64,000 bases of DNA from Panax quinquefolius (Eukaryota > Streptophyta > Magnoliopsida > Apiales > Araliaceae), in NCBI GenBank assembly GCA_020205615.1, contig JAINUW010000633.1, positions 496,001-560,000 of the forward strand, written 5' to 3'. The notes beneath the pieces were generated by a model. That model made no database searches. It worked only from the letters and a program-made list of their open reading frames with translations, and was not told the origin of the DNA. This document shows positions 1 to 11,867 of this stretch, one piece after another (position 1 is the first letter of the stretch; the number at the start of each line of letters is the position of its first letter). A program made the position numbers and the translations under genes.

Positions 1-679
1 GAATCAGCTCATTATCTTCATTCTTAACCATTGTCATTCCACCCTTTTTTGGCACATACTGTACTGGACTAACCCATTCATTATCTGAAATCAGGTAAAT
101 AATTACCGCATCCAACCACTTTAGTATTTCTTTCTTCACCACTTCTTTCATGATTGGATTTAATCTTCTTTGTTACTCCACTATTGGCTTCACATCCTCT
201 TCCATGAGAATTTTGTGCATGTAAAAGGAGGGGATGATCCCCTTTATATCGGCAATGGTCCAGCTTATTACAGACTTGTATTCTCTAAAAATCCTCAGCA
301 ATTTACTTTCCTATAATTCGTTAAGTGCAGATGCAATAATAACCTGTAAAGTATTTGAATCACCTAAATAACCATACCAGAGGTGTTTAATAAGTGTTTT
401 GAGCTCAAGAGTGGGTGTCTGCTTAAGTGAAGGTTTCATCCGAGCTGAAGCATTTTCCTCCGTGTGTAATGGCTCGAATGGAACTTTGAATCAACTAACT
501 CTAGGAAAAGCATCCAACATGTGTAAATAATCCACAAACTTTGGATCATCTAAATCCTCATCCCCCAGTAGTGTAGTTTCCAATGGATCATTAACCAAAC
601 TTTTTACCATATCATCATTAACTATCCGGTCGATGACATCCACTAGGAAACACTCCTCTTCATCTGTAGGAAACTTCAT
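1..679 (-). pseudogene. ATH-a pol: protease-RT linker and RT N-terminus (partial)
   Basis: The minus-strand frame continues from the protease through an acidic linker (491-679) into the N-terminal RT segment. Around 1-330 one reads DIKGI, RRLNPIMKEVVKKE, and a stretch equivalent to the Athila 'DSxWVSPVQ-VPKKGGMT' block, ending near NEDNEL at the window edge. Stops interrupt it near 486, 315 and 170. The same block occurs on the plus strand in ATH-b at 9030-9370, which confirms the family. The polymerase catalytic motif would lie outside the window. This is a decayed fragment with no expected activity. Confidence 0.85.
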
Positions 680-706
680 GGCTTTAAATACGTTGAATGT
701 GACTTC

Positions 707-1165
707 TTAATCTTGGACCCTCATAGTTAATTCTCCTTCTTTCACATCGATGAGAGTCCTACCCGTAGCCAAAAATGGTCTCCCTAAGATGATTGGGATG
801 TTCTTGTCTTCCTCATAATCCAGAATTATGAAATCAGCTGGAAATATAAATTTTTCCACCTTGACAAAAATGTCCTCCACAATGCGTCTCGAATATGTTA
901 CCGATCTATCTACTAACTTCAATGATATGTTTGTAGGCTTTGGAGCTGGTAAACCCAATTGAGTATAAACAGATAATGACATGAGGTTTACACTTGCCCC
1001 TAAATCACACAAACACTTTTTGAAGGCCATGTTACAGATCGTGCAAGGTATAGTAAAACTCCTCAGATCCTTCAACTTTGGAGGTAAGTTTCGTTGTAAG
1101 ACTGTGTTGTATTCCTCTGTCAACGCCACAGTTTCATAGTCATCTAACTTTTTCTTCCTAGACAA
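707..1165 (-). pseudogene. ATH-a retroviral-type aspartic protease domain
   Basis: A 152-codon open stretch carries the Athila protease. The active-site region is CDLGASVNLMSLS (near residue 54); Athila proteases characteristically have DLGA rather than DTGA or DSGA here. It also carries IILGRPFLATGRTLIDV near the C-terminus, corresponding to the conserved ILGRPF flap/helix block. The enzyme would cleave the gag-pol polyprotein inside the particle. The frame is closed upstream by a stop just before 1165 and downstream at 706, where related elements continue into the RT linker. The domain itself reads intact but sits in a broken polyprotein. Confidence 0.88.
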
Positions 1166-2697
1166 AATACCCTACATAAATTTGGCATAACTCGGCATTT
1201 GCTCTAGGGCTTCTGCGAACAGAATATTTATTTGAAGTTTCTTAAAAACTTCCAAAATTTTGGCGAATTGCTTGTCTAATTTCTATTTTGTACTCTCTAC
1301 TGAAAGGGCGGTGGAGGATACACAACTGGATTGACATCCGACTTATTATGTTCCTCTTGCTTCTCCTCGCCCTGTTTCTCTTCAACCACTTTGTTTTCAT
1401 CAACATTGACATCCTTTTTAACTGAATTTTCTACAATTTTTCCATCTAGATGTTTTCCACTCCTCAAAGTGATTTCTTGACACTGTTCTTGATTTCCCTT
1501 CGGATTCTTTTCTGTGTCATTTGGTAGAGTCCATTGCGGTCTATTATTCAATGCTAAGGCCAACTGTCCCATCTAATTTTCTAAATTTTTGATGGCCACT
1601 ACTTGTGATTTCATTGCCGCCTCGTTTCCTGATATGTATTTCATCAAAAGCTCTTCTAAGTTTGTTTTCTTTTCTTGATGTGGAGCTAGTTGTTGATGCT
1701 GATTTTGGAACCCCAGGGGATAAGAAGGTCGTGGAGCTTGCTGATTTTGATTGTTGCTCCATGAAAAGTGGGGATAGTTTCTATTCCCTAGGTTGTAGGC
1801 ATTTTGATACATATTTTGAGGAATCCTATTGTAGCTGTCCACAAACTAAACAGATGCTGGGTTGATGGCACACTATTCTGTAGTATATTCTCTTGCATAT
1901 AACTCACAAACATATTCCACCTGTTGTGGTTGTGCACTAGTCAGAGAATCCATTTTCTTCGATAAGGCTAAAATTTGTGCCGCATACGTTGTTACTCACA
2001 CTAACTCTAATACCCCAGCTACCTTAGGTTGTGTCTTTCTTGCTGTAGGCCACTGGTAGTTATTAGATGCCATAGTTTCAATCAACTAATACGCCTCCTC
2101 ATAACTCTTGGTCATAAACGCTCCACCCGACGCTGGATCTATGCTAGTCTTGAGATTCCCACTCAATCCATTATACAACATATTCATCTGTAGCCATTTA
2201 GGTAGTCCATGATGAGGGAACTTTCTGTGTAGTTCCTTATATTATTCTCATACATCTTATAAAGACTCCGCATGCTGCTGCTCAAACATGGTGATCTTAT
2301 TTCTCATCTTTGCATTTTTGGCTGGTGGAAAGAATTTAGCCATGAATTTCTGAGCAAGATCTTCCCAAGTAGTTATCAAACCTGGTGGTAGAGAATGTAA
2401 CCAAATCTTCACCTTGTCTCGCAGAGAGAATGGGAACAAGCGAAGTCTGACTGCGTCATCTGACACCCCATTGTATTTGAAGGTGTAATATATCTCTAAA
2501 TAAAAGCTGACCAAGTGTTCATTCGGATCATCATTGGCTAGTCCCCCAAATTGAACTGAGTTCTTGATCATCTAATTAGTCCCATACTTAATCTAAAAAG
2601 TATTTACAGCAATCGCTGGCCTGGTGATACTCGGCTGAAGTATAGTCACCTTAGGAGTAACAAAGCCCCTTAGTTCTTTTTGATCCTCTGCAGCCAT
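1166..2697 (-). pseudogene. ATH-a gag (capsid-nucleocapsid precursor), broken
   Basis: The likely start is the ATG at 2697 (MAAEDQKELRGF). About 40 residues on there are two in-frame stops, then an open capsid segment at 2257-2571 with the retrotransposon gag pattern (DDPNEHLVSFYLEI, LPPGLITTWEDLAQKF). The frame is lost near 2256. It is recovered as two adjoining blocks, 1573-1842 and 1297-1572, separated by a single stop and holding the Athila gag C-terminal signature (NYPHFSWSNNQNQQ; NPKGNQEQCQEITLRSGK). The region 1166-1296 is further degraded. Gag packages the RNA and forms the particle. Several stops and at least one frameshift make this copy non-coding. Confidence 0.87.
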
Positions 2698-2934
2698 TAT
2701 TTATTCAGAATTCTCGAAGTTTTCCCTTGTGTCTTTAATACACTTACTTAACCTTTGAAACCGTTTCTCGATATCGTCTTTAAAAGGAAGCAAGTCTGGC
2801 TTCTTAGACCGTGTTTACATAAACTAACTCCGAGAACCAAAAACAAGAAAGAACAATACAAAAGAAATAAAATATTAAAGTAAAACTGGACTAATTAAAC
2901 TGATATTGCAAAATATTAAAATTTATACTAAATT
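2698..2934 (-). other. ATH-a untranslated leader between primer site and gag
   Basis: A noncoding stretch separates the primer site from the gag start on the minus strand. It would contain the packaging and dimerisation signals of an active copy. No distinct motif is visible. Confidence 0.6.
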
Positions 2935-2951
2935 CCCCAGCAACGACACCA
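2935..2951 (-). promoter_or_regulatory. ATH-a primer binding site (tRNA-Asp type)
   Basis: The minus strand reads TGGTGTCGTTGCTGGGG. The Athila primer site complementary to tRNA-Asp(GUC) is TGGCGCCGTTGCCGGGG, so this copy differs at three positions, all C to T. It lies six bases inside the LTR end at 2958. Confidence 0.88.
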
Positions 2952-2957
2952 AAAACT

Positions 2958-3960
2958 TGTTGGTCAAAATCTAATTATGCACAATCACACAAGTGCACGT
3001 GGTCAACAAGTAATACAATAATAAGTCAAGTATCGTTCTCACAGAGATTTAGTATGAAATTAATCCTCACAATTTCCAGCTTTATATTATTCCAAATTTT
3101 ATTAAACTATCCAATTCAATGATTATAACTATAAAAACTAAAAATATTAAAAATACCAAGCAATCAACAAACTTAAAACTGTAATTTCAAGCAAATATTG
3201 GTGAATTAGGCTTACAACTTCACTCTAAATATCACTCCGATTATTACACCTTATTCCAGTTCAATTCACTATCCTTGTTTATTAATCAAGAACACTCAAG
3301 TAGAACTAGCCATCTCTCGATGTACTAATACCATTTTAACTTAAATCCACAAATTGGATAAAATTAAACTGAACTCCTTAATCAACTAATTCACTATATC
3401 TCTATGTGAATTACAATCAAACAAGGTTTATGTTTAAGTTCTCTATCTGATTACATGCGATGCTAGGTATATCTCTACCCTAACATTCATCAAGATTCCA
3501 TTCAAAAACAGAATTCAAGAACACATGCTATAGTGACTAAGTCTAGATTCATATATCATCTCTCGAATCCATACAAATCCACATAGAATTGGTGATCAAG
3601 CAATTCATAAATTAAAGCACAAATCACAATAGATAAATTGAATGATATATTATTAAACTAAAATTCAAGGCTACGTAATCATCGTTCAACCATAAAGATC
3701 CATGCTAAGCCTAACAAGAAAATTAGTTCATCACAAATGAATTAAAAACTAAAATCATCAAAGTAATCATCATCCCAATTACAATAATTAAATTAAAGAA
3801 AAATAATGAATACAAAACCACCCTTCTTATTTGCTCCAATGTGCAATTTTCGTGACTCAGACCTTCAATCCTTCTTCCAATGCTTTCTCTCAAAATTAGG
3901 ACTTCAAATTATTATTTGATTATTAGATGTAATCTCCTTTATTTTTTCTTGTTAATATCC
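2958..3960 (-). repeat. ATH-a 5' LTR (truncated)
   Basis: The LTR starts (plus-strand view) at TGTTGGTC, directly outside the primer site, and runs to 3960 where an unrelated LTR begins abruptly. About 1 kb is kept. No TATA box or start site was assigned, and no coding sequence was seen. Confidence 0.72.
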
Positions 3961-5815
3961 TGAAAGTAGTATGCAAACAAGTCAATCATGTTTGATGATA
4001 AAGCATATACTTTGTAACAATCTTATTCATTTATTAATAAAAAGTATTAATTTATTAAAGGTTTTTAATTATCTACATGATGCTATTTTATAATATTTGA
4101 TAAACCCATAGTTTTAAGAAATGCTTTTAGAATAATGATGATGATCATTCTAATGAGATCTAAATTCTTAGAAAGCTTAAAACTAAAATAGTTCCCAATC
4201 ATTGGATTACTAAATTGGGGATTAGTGAATCCGGATAGATTGGTACATACGTTGTTTGCTCATTGGATGAGGATGATTGATCTCATGATCATTTGTGTGG
4301 AGACACTAAAGCAAGTATGTAGGTGCTTATTAGAGAATAAGTTCACAGAACGTGGCTCGCTAAGGAATACCTAATGGAGTTTTACTTGCCTGTTAATAGG
4401 AATTCCTGTAGTGATAGTAGTACAAGTGATCCTTGGACTTGAGATCATCATAATATCTTGTGTATGATGAATTATACTTTAACTTAATCCTTAAGACCCT
4501 TAGGGTATATCAAAGGGTATACTTGGGTATAAAAATTCATACATGGAGATAATGTATGATCAATCAAGAATCTATCGCTTCTAGTAAAAGAAGAGAAATG
4601 TCGTATGTGATTCGATAAATGACAATCCATTAGTCCTTGGCCAAGGCAGAATAAAATTAGAAAGGAGTTTTTAATTTACATTATTTGTAGTTGTGCATTT
4701 AAGAGTCGAAATACCTATAATTAAATAAAATAAGACTTGACAGTAATTCCATGTCTTATATTTAATTAGAACATTGTATGGTGGAAGGATTGAATTGTAC
4801 GGTAACTATTTACTCAAAGGTTCTTTTATGATTAATGTTAAAATCTATATTATCTGGAAAGTTGTTAATCGCTAGGGAGACTTATCCATATTGTAGAATA
4901 AAAATTATTTATTGAAATAAATTAATAGTTTAATTTATTTATTTAAATAATATTAGAATTGTTCTAATTGATTTATTCACAACCGATTTAATATGGAGAA
5001 CCTAAAGGGTCACACCATAAAAGGAAGAATAATTATTTAAGAAGCAAATGGCATAATCGTAATACTAAGTTAAGTATATTTAATTTAATCTATAATGATA
5101 GAATACATTAAATAGCTTACTATTTATTATTTAATATTTTGGAAATATTAAATATAAATTAATAATAGAGTCTTATTAGTATTATTATTTAATTTACGAA
5201 GGAGTTTGTGAATTAATTAATAAAAGTACTCTCATATATCCTAATAAGATTAGGAGACTAATTAATTAAAAGAGTTTAATTAATTATTCCTAATAAGATT
5301 GGGAGCCTAATTAATTAAAATAACACCCAATTCCTTAATTATTAAGGAGGGTTGCCCACATCTATAAATAAGAGGAGACTTATTATGGGTGAAGGGGGTT
5401 GACACTTTCACAAAACACATGAATACGTGATTCCAATTATTGGAGAGTACACTTTTTTTTATGAGAGATAGAAAAACTAGGGTTTGACCAAACACCCATC
5501 TTCTTGGATCTTTCTACTTCCTTGGTGGATCACATCTAGAAGCTAAACATTTGGGTGGCTAACGTTGATCAAAAGAAGGAACCAAACCCGGTGGATTCAA
5601 GTTGAACGCGAAAGGATTTGGAGGTGAACTTGTATCCGAGGAAGCTCGAATCTTCAAGGTTATGATTCTTATTCTTTATCTTTTCGTTTTATTAATAATT
5701 ATGCATAAAGGATGATCCGGGTATATGGTTTGTAAAATTTTTAAAACTCTGATTTTCCATGTTTACGCTTATTTTGTGCAATTTGATTGCATTCATGAAT
5801 CTTACAAACCTAACA
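3961..5815 (+). repeat. MET LTR copy 1 (5' LTR of an LTR retrotransposon)
   Basis: This 1855-bp LTR begins TGAAAGTAGTATGC and ends CCTAACA. It is closely similar along its whole length to the solo LTR at 59493-61374. An iMet-type primer site follows one base after its end, so it is a 5' LTR in plus orientation. It is AT-rich and noncoding. The family cannot be assigned to Copia or Gypsy because only nine bases of internal sequence beyond the primer site remain before CHR-1 starts. It interrupts the ATH-a LTR at 3960. Confidence 0.88.
5363..5372 (+). promoter_or_regulatory. TATA box of MET LTR copy 1
   Basis: TATAAATAAG lies about 1.4 kb into the LTR. The same word is at the corresponding place in the second copy (60931-60940). 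Confidence 0.6.
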
Positions 5816-5816
5816 G

Positions 5817-5829
5817 TGGCATCAGAGCC
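5817..5829 (+). promoter_or_regulatory. MET primer binding site (initiator tRNA-Met)
   Basis: TGGCATCAGAGCC starts one base after the LTR end. The plant initiator-Met complement is TGGTATCAGAGCC, so there is one mismatch. It fixes the orientation of the LTR and shows that the element body lay to the right. Confidence 0.88.
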
Positions 5830-6949
5830 AAACCTTTATGTGACACCCCCAAAACAGGTATACATCACCCATCTTGAGTCGCCAAATACATGGTACAAAA
5901 TTCAAATACAACTTAATTATACAACAGTCGTGTAAAATACAACAAAACATAATCTAAGAGTTTTAATAAGAATATTGTCATCTAGACAATATCCACACTC
6001 AATGGAGTCCTCATTACATTTATTGTCACACTATTTAACAGAATAGTGAGGACTACTAATGCTATCATCTGGACCGTCATTCCGTTCCCCGACTAGTCCC
6101 GACTATGTTCTCATTTCCTGAAGAGAATAGTGAAAGAAAGGGTGAGCTCAACTAGCCCAGTAAGAAATATTATGACTACGATAATGCAGAATAAATTATC
6201 ATTAGCCTTCAACAATGTTAAACTTATAAAATATAATAGACAAGCAATCCATTAGAAGAGTCAAGTAGAGCATAAAATCTACTATCTTCTATGATTTATA
6301 AAGTTTTTCATCAACTTTATCGCTAGGACTCAGTTTAATAAATAAAATCGAATCATCCCTGCATCACGACCAAGGATATTCATGTAATCATCAATGGTCA
6401 TGACTATACTAAATAATCCCTGGTCATAATCACACCAACAACTGTACATCAATGAACTACAGGCCAATGAGGACTTTTACCACATCATTCGTCACATTAC
6501 AGTCATGATTATACTGAATAATCCCTGGTCATAATCATACCAAGTCCATCTATGCACGTAAGCCAAAGATGACTTTCATCACAATATAAGCATGAGGATG
6601 ATGACAATGACATAATAATTCAATAAAACAAGTTCAAGGATAAATTTCAAAGATTTATAATTTTAATTTATCCAGAAATCAATAACGTCCAAATTGTCAA
6701 CATGATACTTCTTTGTGGAGTAAAATTCAAGAATGCTCAGAAGAATATTTCCATGAAAAGATACTGGATGAAGTGCAAATATCAAGGATATTCCACTAAT
6801 TTCATTGAGTATAGGAGCCAAAACTTAAACCAACTGAGTATAATAAAATATATGATACTGCAAATGGATTTTCGCCTGCCATGCGGTAATCCACGTATAC
6901 AGATCATTTCCACAATTTAATAAGGAATGAATACGAAGGATCATTCACC

Positions 6950-7290
6950 ATGCATGTGGTAATCCACACAGACAGATTATTCTAACAGAATAATAAAGAA
7001 TGGAATAATAGAAGAATTCACCATGCATGCGATAGACCACACAGACAAGTTATTCTAACAGAATAATAAACAATGGAACCAGGTCATGCGTAATCCGCAC
7101 AGATAGGATATTCCAATAGAATAATAAAGAATGGAATAACAACAGAATTCACCAGGCATGCGATAGACCGCACAAACAGGTTATTCCAACAAAATAATAA
7201 AGAATGGAATAACAAAAGAATTTCACCATGTATGTGGTACTTCGCATAGATAGGTTATTCCAATAGAATAATAAAGAATGGAATAACAAC
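6950..7290 (-). repeat. Leader hairpin tandem array in CHR-1 LTR
   Basis: About five units of 60-80 bp. Each is built from GTTATTCCA or a variant, a T/A-rich spacer containing TTTATTATT, then TGGAATAAC or a variant. The two arms are inverted repeats. The array lies downstream of the TATA box, so it would be in the 5' leader of the genomic RNA. Confidence 0.8.
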
Positions 7291-7480
7291 CCTTACGAGT
7301 ATTGAAAGAAAATAACTCTCTTCATGAATACGAAAGAATAATACCCCTTACCTTAGAAAAAACTAGATACTAGAATAGTGAGGTAGCAAACTTCTCTTCT
7401 TCTTTCTCTCTATCATTTCTCTCTATAATATTTGCTCTATAGCTTTTGTGAATTGGTGAGAAATGAAGGAAGAATGAGCT

Positions 7481-7490
7481 TCTATTTATA
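7481..7490 (-). promoter_or_regulatory. TATA box of CHR-1 LTR
   Basis: The minus strand reads TATAAATAGA, in a context (CTATAAATAGAAGCTCATTC) repeated in other family members. The predicted start is roughly 30 bp further left. Confidence 0.72.
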
Positions 7491-8643
7491 GGAAAATACA
7501 GTTTCGATAATTGCACGTTTTGGGGCTCGAAATATTACAGTATAATATCTTCCTCTTTTTCTTCATTTTTAATTTAGTCCTGCAAGTATTATCAAACTTG
7601 CACCACCTCCCCTAAGAGTAAATAATGTGAATCAATAGTTATAATCATGTGAAAATATGAATTACAGTATAGTACCTCCATCTATACCTTCATTTTTAAC
7701 TTAGTCATGCTAGTATTATCAATCTTGCACCAACTCCCCTAATAGTACAAGAATGTTAATCAATAGTACACACATGTGAATAAATAGTTATAATCATGTG
7801 AATTAATAGCAATTAATTGCTCATTTATCCGATTAATTACCCGACTGGTCAGTATAACTTCCAGACATCAATTAATATCGAAAAAAATGTCGATTTCTAC
7901 TAACACTAATAATTCCAACACAATGGAACTATCAATTCTATCTTTAATCAACACGAACTTATTCATCATTAATATTCTAACTCACAATATTTAACAAACA
8001 GGTCGTTCCCAGGAATGAGGGGCTTTCTGATAAGGATTTCTCCTTATTGGCGCGCAATTAGATGACCAAACCTCTCCTTGACAAAACTTCTAGACATTAT
8101 AAATATTGCAATTTAATAATATGAATAACTTTGTCATCTCAATTATTGATTTAATAATATAACATATTATACAGATGATACTATGACAATAATTGAATCA
8201 ATAATATGAGAGATATGATGCAACAATTCTTGTAATAATAATTGAGTATAATCGAGTGACTTCTCACGTAAGCATCAATAATCAATATCATGTGCTACTA
8301 CGCAACTAATGCCAGACATCGCATTTCTTTTACTACTAGGGTAGTTCAACAGGTTTTAATGGTAACACTTTCATTTGTTATTTTTATAAAATGATAATTA
8401 CGTCATTTTCTAACTACGACAATACTTCCGTTAGGGGTCCACTAATGATTGTGTCAGGTGCATTTAATATTTCTGTTAAAACAAATATTTCCCGACCAAT
8501 CAAGTATTATATAACCACTTGCTTACTTTAAAAAATTTATAAATATTACCAACAACTATAACATTATATCAAATCCACACCATAATATTCAAAAATATAT
8601 TTCACGAAAATTATTCTTTATTCAAAAAAGTTGGGGTCTTACT

Positions 8644-8660
8644 ACCTCCCCTTCTTATGA
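8644..8660 (-). promoter_or_regulatory. CHR-1 polypurine tract
   Basis: The minus strand reads CATAAGAAGGGGAGGT immediately before the LTR. This is the plus-strand DNA primer. The same tract is found in CHR-2 and CHR-3. Confidence 0.85.
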
Positions 8661-8962
8661 AATTTCATCCTCGAAATTAGGGTACATACCTAATATATCA
8701 AAGAGGTGAGGATATCTTGACTTCATCTCAGATTCTAACTCCAAGGTCATTTATTCCACATCGTGGTTTCTCCAGAAAACTTTGACTTGAGGTATAACCT
8801 GGGATCGTAGAATATGATCCTTTTTATCCAAGATTTTAACAGGTAACTCTTCATACATTAAATCTTTCTCTATCTCGTCTGGTTCTAATTCAATAATGTG
8901 GTTCGGGTCTTTAACATATTTACGTAACATAGATATGTGAAAAATGTTATGAACACGAGACA
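8661..8962 (-). pseudogene. CHR-1 pol C-terminus with chromodomain, truncated
   Basis: Minus-strand reading from about 8962: SRVHNIFHISMLRKYV (integrase C-terminal module of chromoviruses), then YEELPVKILDKKDHIL, then the chromodomain core VKVFWRNHDVE. A stop follows and the last conserved segment (SRYPHLFDI...) continues to the usual terminus before the PPT. The chromodomain of such integrases is known to steer insertion toward marked chromatin. All upstream pol is missing because the fragment ends at the junction with ATH-b. One internal stop near 8749 and the truncation make it non-functional. Confidence 0.88.
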
Positions 8963-10080
8963 TAAGGTATGCATTTTTGAATTATTGTTCAAAGGTAGCT
9001 ATTATTATTTCTTCTGCACTAACATCTTACTAGGAAGATAAACTGCAACGAGTTCTAAGAGAGTTTAAATCAGCGATAGGATGGACCATGGCAGACATCA
9101 AAGGGATCAACCCATTATTCTGTATGCACAAGATCATACTGGAAAATGATAGTAAACCTTTAGTGGAGCAACAACGAAGAATGAAACTGATTATAAATGA
9201 AGTGGTTAAGAAGGAAGTTCTGAAGTGGTTAGATGTAGGGATAATATATCCGATATCAGATAGCTCTTGGGTGAGACCGGTATAGTGTCTGTCGAAGAAA
9301 GGGGGTATGATCGTGGTATCCAACGAGAACAACGAACTGATACCGACCAGGATAGTGACAGGGTGGAGAGTTTGTATGGATTACCGTAAACTTAATAAGG
9401 CTACATGGAAAGACCATTTTCCACTCCCGTTCATTGATGAGATGTTGGACAAGGCTGGCAGGTCATGAATACTATTTCCTTCTGGATGGGTACTCAGGTT
9501 ATAATCAGATTGTGATAGCTCTAGAAGGCCAGGAAAAGACTACTTTTACTTGCCCATACGGAACATTCACGTTCAAAAGGATGTCTTCTGGGTTGTGCAA
9601 TGCCCCGACAACATTTTAGAAGGTGTATGATGGCTATTTTTTCGGATATGGTGGAATACAATGTTGAAGTCTTCATGGACGACTTCTCAGCTTTTGGAGA
9701 TTCATTTGACCTGTGTTTAGAAAATTTGGTTATGGTGTTGAAGAGATGTGTCGAGACGAATTTGGTTCTGAATTGGGAGAAGTGTCATTTTATGGTACAA
9801 GAAGGTATAATATTGGGTCACAATTTCTAAGAAAGGATTAGAGGTGGATCGAGCTAAATTGGAAACCATTAAGAATTTGCCTCCACCTACTTCAATTAAA
9901 GGTGTTCGTAGTTTTTTGGGGCACATAGGCTTCTACCGTAGATTTATAAAGGACTTCTTGAAGATCACAAAGCCACTTTATAGAATGTTAGAGAAGGGTG
10001 TACATTTTATATTTGATGAAGAATTCCTGACTACATTTGAGCACTTGATGAAGAAGTTAACTACAACACCAGTGATTACA
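8963..10080 (+). pseudogene. ATH-b reverse transcriptase
   Basis: The N-terminal block EDKLQRVLREFKSAIGW leads into DIKGINPLFCMHKI and RMKLIINEVVKKEVLKWLD (9088-9285), then the [23 protein letters not shown] region (9340-9410). The fingers-palm segment FLLDGYSGYNQI is at 9434-9619. The catalytic box is VFMDDFSAF (Asp-Asp codons 9678-9683); Athila RTs use FMDDF in place of YVDD. GHNF and the connection segment (RSFLGHIGFYRRFIKDF) follow. Frameshifts near 9460, 9605 and 9835 and several stops break the frame, although all catalytic blocks are recognisable. It would copy element RNA into DNA in the particle. Confidence 0.9.
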
Positions 10081-10470
10081 GCACCAGATTGGGAACTTCC
10101 TTTTAAATTGATGTGTGATGTAAGTGAATTTGTTGTGGGAGTTGTTTTGGGTTAGCATAAGGAAAAGGTTTTCTATGTGATCTATTATGCAAGCAAGACC
10201 CTCACTGATGCTCAGTTAAACTATACGACCACAGAAAAGGAACTTTTAGCAGTGGTGTATGCATTTGACAAGTTTTGTGCCTATTTGATTAGGACTAGAG
10301 TAATTGTGTACACAGACCATGCAACAATCCGGTATTTGGTGGCAAAAAAAGATGCTAAACCTCGTCTGATCAGGTGGATACTTCTTTTGCAATAATTTGA
10401 TCTAGAAATCAAGGATAGGAAAGGGATTAAGAATCAAGTGACAGACCACTTATCTCGATTGGAAAATCTA
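10081..10470 (+). pseudogene. ATH-b RNase H domain
   Basis: All four acidic positions of the retroelement RNase H fold can be placed: [29 protein letters not shown] and VTDHLSRLEN. The last is the usual end of the domain before the integrase linker. Stops occur near 10153 and 10393. The frame is the same as that of the preceding RT segment (9844 onward). It would remove template RNA and process the polypurine primer. No repair of the stops is implied; this copy is inactive. Confidence 0.88.
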
Positions 10471-11867
10471 GGAAGAGATGTAAATGACAAGGTTATGATC
10501 AATGAGTCCTTCCCAGATGAGCAATTGTTCGCGGTGAAATGTGAAGTGCCATATTTCGCAGACTATGCAAACTACTTAGTGAGCAAGATAATCCCTTCCG
10601 ACTTGACTGAGCATCAAAAGAAGAAGTTTCTACACGATGTGAAGTGGTTTATGTGGGATGAGTTGTACTTATTCAAATAGTGTTCTGATCAAATGATAAG
10701 AAGGTGCATTCCATATAGCGAGACAGAGGGTATATTGCAAGATTACCATGCATCATTGTATGGAGGTCACTATGGAGGTGAAAGGACAGCGACCAGGGTT
10801 CTACAAGCAAGTTTTTATTGGCCGACTATATTTAAAGATGCTTATAGTTTTGTTCAGAAATGTGATAGATGTCAGAGAGTAGGGAACATATCTAAGAGGA
10901 ATGAAATGCCATTGAATATAATCCTTGAGGTGGAGATATTCGATGTGTAGGGGATAGACTTCATGTGGCCTTTTGTTTCATTAAGTGGGAACTTGTACAT
11001 TTTATTAGCAGTCAACTATGTATCCAAGTGGGTGGAAGTGGCAGCCCTTCCAACGAATGATGCTAATATGGTTCTAAGATTTCTATAAAGAAGCATTTTC
11101 ACGAGGTTTGGGACTTCCAGGGCAATCATTAGTGATGAAGGAAGCCATTTTTGTAATCGTCAATTCACAGCTCTATTGGCCAAATATGGAGTGAGCCATC
11201 AAATTTCTACAACTTACCACCCTCAGACTAATGGTCAAGCAGAGGTATTGAATAATGAGGTGAAAACATACTAGAAAAGATCATGAATCCAACAAGGAAG
11301 GACAGGTCGTTGAAGCTAGATGATGCGGTATGGGCTTACAGGACTGCCTATAAAACATCGTTGGGAATGTCACCATTTCAGCTTATGTATGGAAAGGCTT
11401 GTCACCTTCCCATGGAGCTCGAATACAAGGCATATTGGGCAATAAAGAAGCTAAACTTTGACTTGAAAGCTACAGGAGAGAAATGCATACTCCAACTCAA
11501 TGAGTTGGACGAATTTAGATTGCAAGCCTATGAAAATTCTAAATTGTATAAGGTAAAGGTGAAGAAATGGCATGACCACAAGATTTTGGAAAGGGTGTTC
11601 GAGCCAGGGCAAAGAGTGTTGTTGTTTAATTCCAAACTCAAACTCTTCCCATGTAAACTCAAGTCAAGGTGGGCAAGGCCTTTCACTGTGAAGAATGTAT
11701 ATCCACATGGTGCGATAGAGATTTTTGACAAGTTCCGAGATAAGTCTTTCAAGGTCATGGACAGAGGCTTAAGTATTACTATGGTGATGAGGTTGACAAG
11801 CAGAAGGTCGCCTCAATTCTTTCTACTACTTGATCAGAGCAGAGATAGTAAAGCTAACAGACTATAA
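10438..11867 (+). pseudogene. ATH-b integrase
   Basis: The HHCC zinc-binding module reads DYHASLYGGHYGGERT...KCDRCQRVG (about 10740-10880). The DDE core follows: the first Asp in GIDFMWPF (codon 10957-10959), the second in ISDEGSHF (about 11131), and Glu in [10 protein letters not shown] (about 11242). The C-terminal region (11283-11867) continues with [24 protein letters not shown] and [25 protein letters not shown], typical of the Athila integrase tail. Stops at 10678, 10948 and 11086 and a frameshift near 11270 inactivate it. No chromodomain is present, as expected for Athila. The frame ends at 11867. Confidence 0.9.

Larger units (their letters stand above)
1..3960 (-). mobile_element. 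ATH-a: Athila-type Ty3/gypsy retrotransposon, 5' part
   Basis: Reading the minus strand from 3960 leftward gives LTR, tRNA-Asp primer site, leader, gag, protease and the start of reverse transcriptase, which runs off the left edge of the window. Protease and gag C-terminal motifs match the Athila lineage. The frame has several stops, so the copy is inactive. The LTR is cut at 3960/3961 where the MET LTR begins; the rest of the ATH-a LTR is not identifiable in the window. RT-RNase H-integrase and the 3' LTR would lie to the left. Confidence 0.9.
5839..8643 (-). repeat. CHR-1 3' LTR
   Basis: This LTR is about 2805 bp. On the minus strand it starts at the TGTAAGACCCC-type end (last base mutated, 8643) and ends with GGGGGTGTCACA at 5839. 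It carries a TATA box (7481-7490) and, downstream of it in transcript direction, the tandem hairpin repeat (about 6950-7290). No coding sequence is supported in it. It is very similar to both CHR-2 LTRs, so these two copies form one subfamily. Confidence 0.9.
5839..8962 (-). mobile_element. CHR-1: chromovirus (Tekay/Del-like), 3' fragment
   Basis: On the minus strand this is the 3' end of a chromodomain-type Ty3/gypsy element: end of pol, PPT, 3' LTR. The LTR abuts the MET primer-site region at 5838/5839. On the other side pol stops abruptly at about 8962 and is joined to Athila RT in the opposite orientation. The rest of the element, including its 5' LTR, is absent. It belongs to the same family as CHR-2 to CHR-5. 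Confidence 0.9.
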
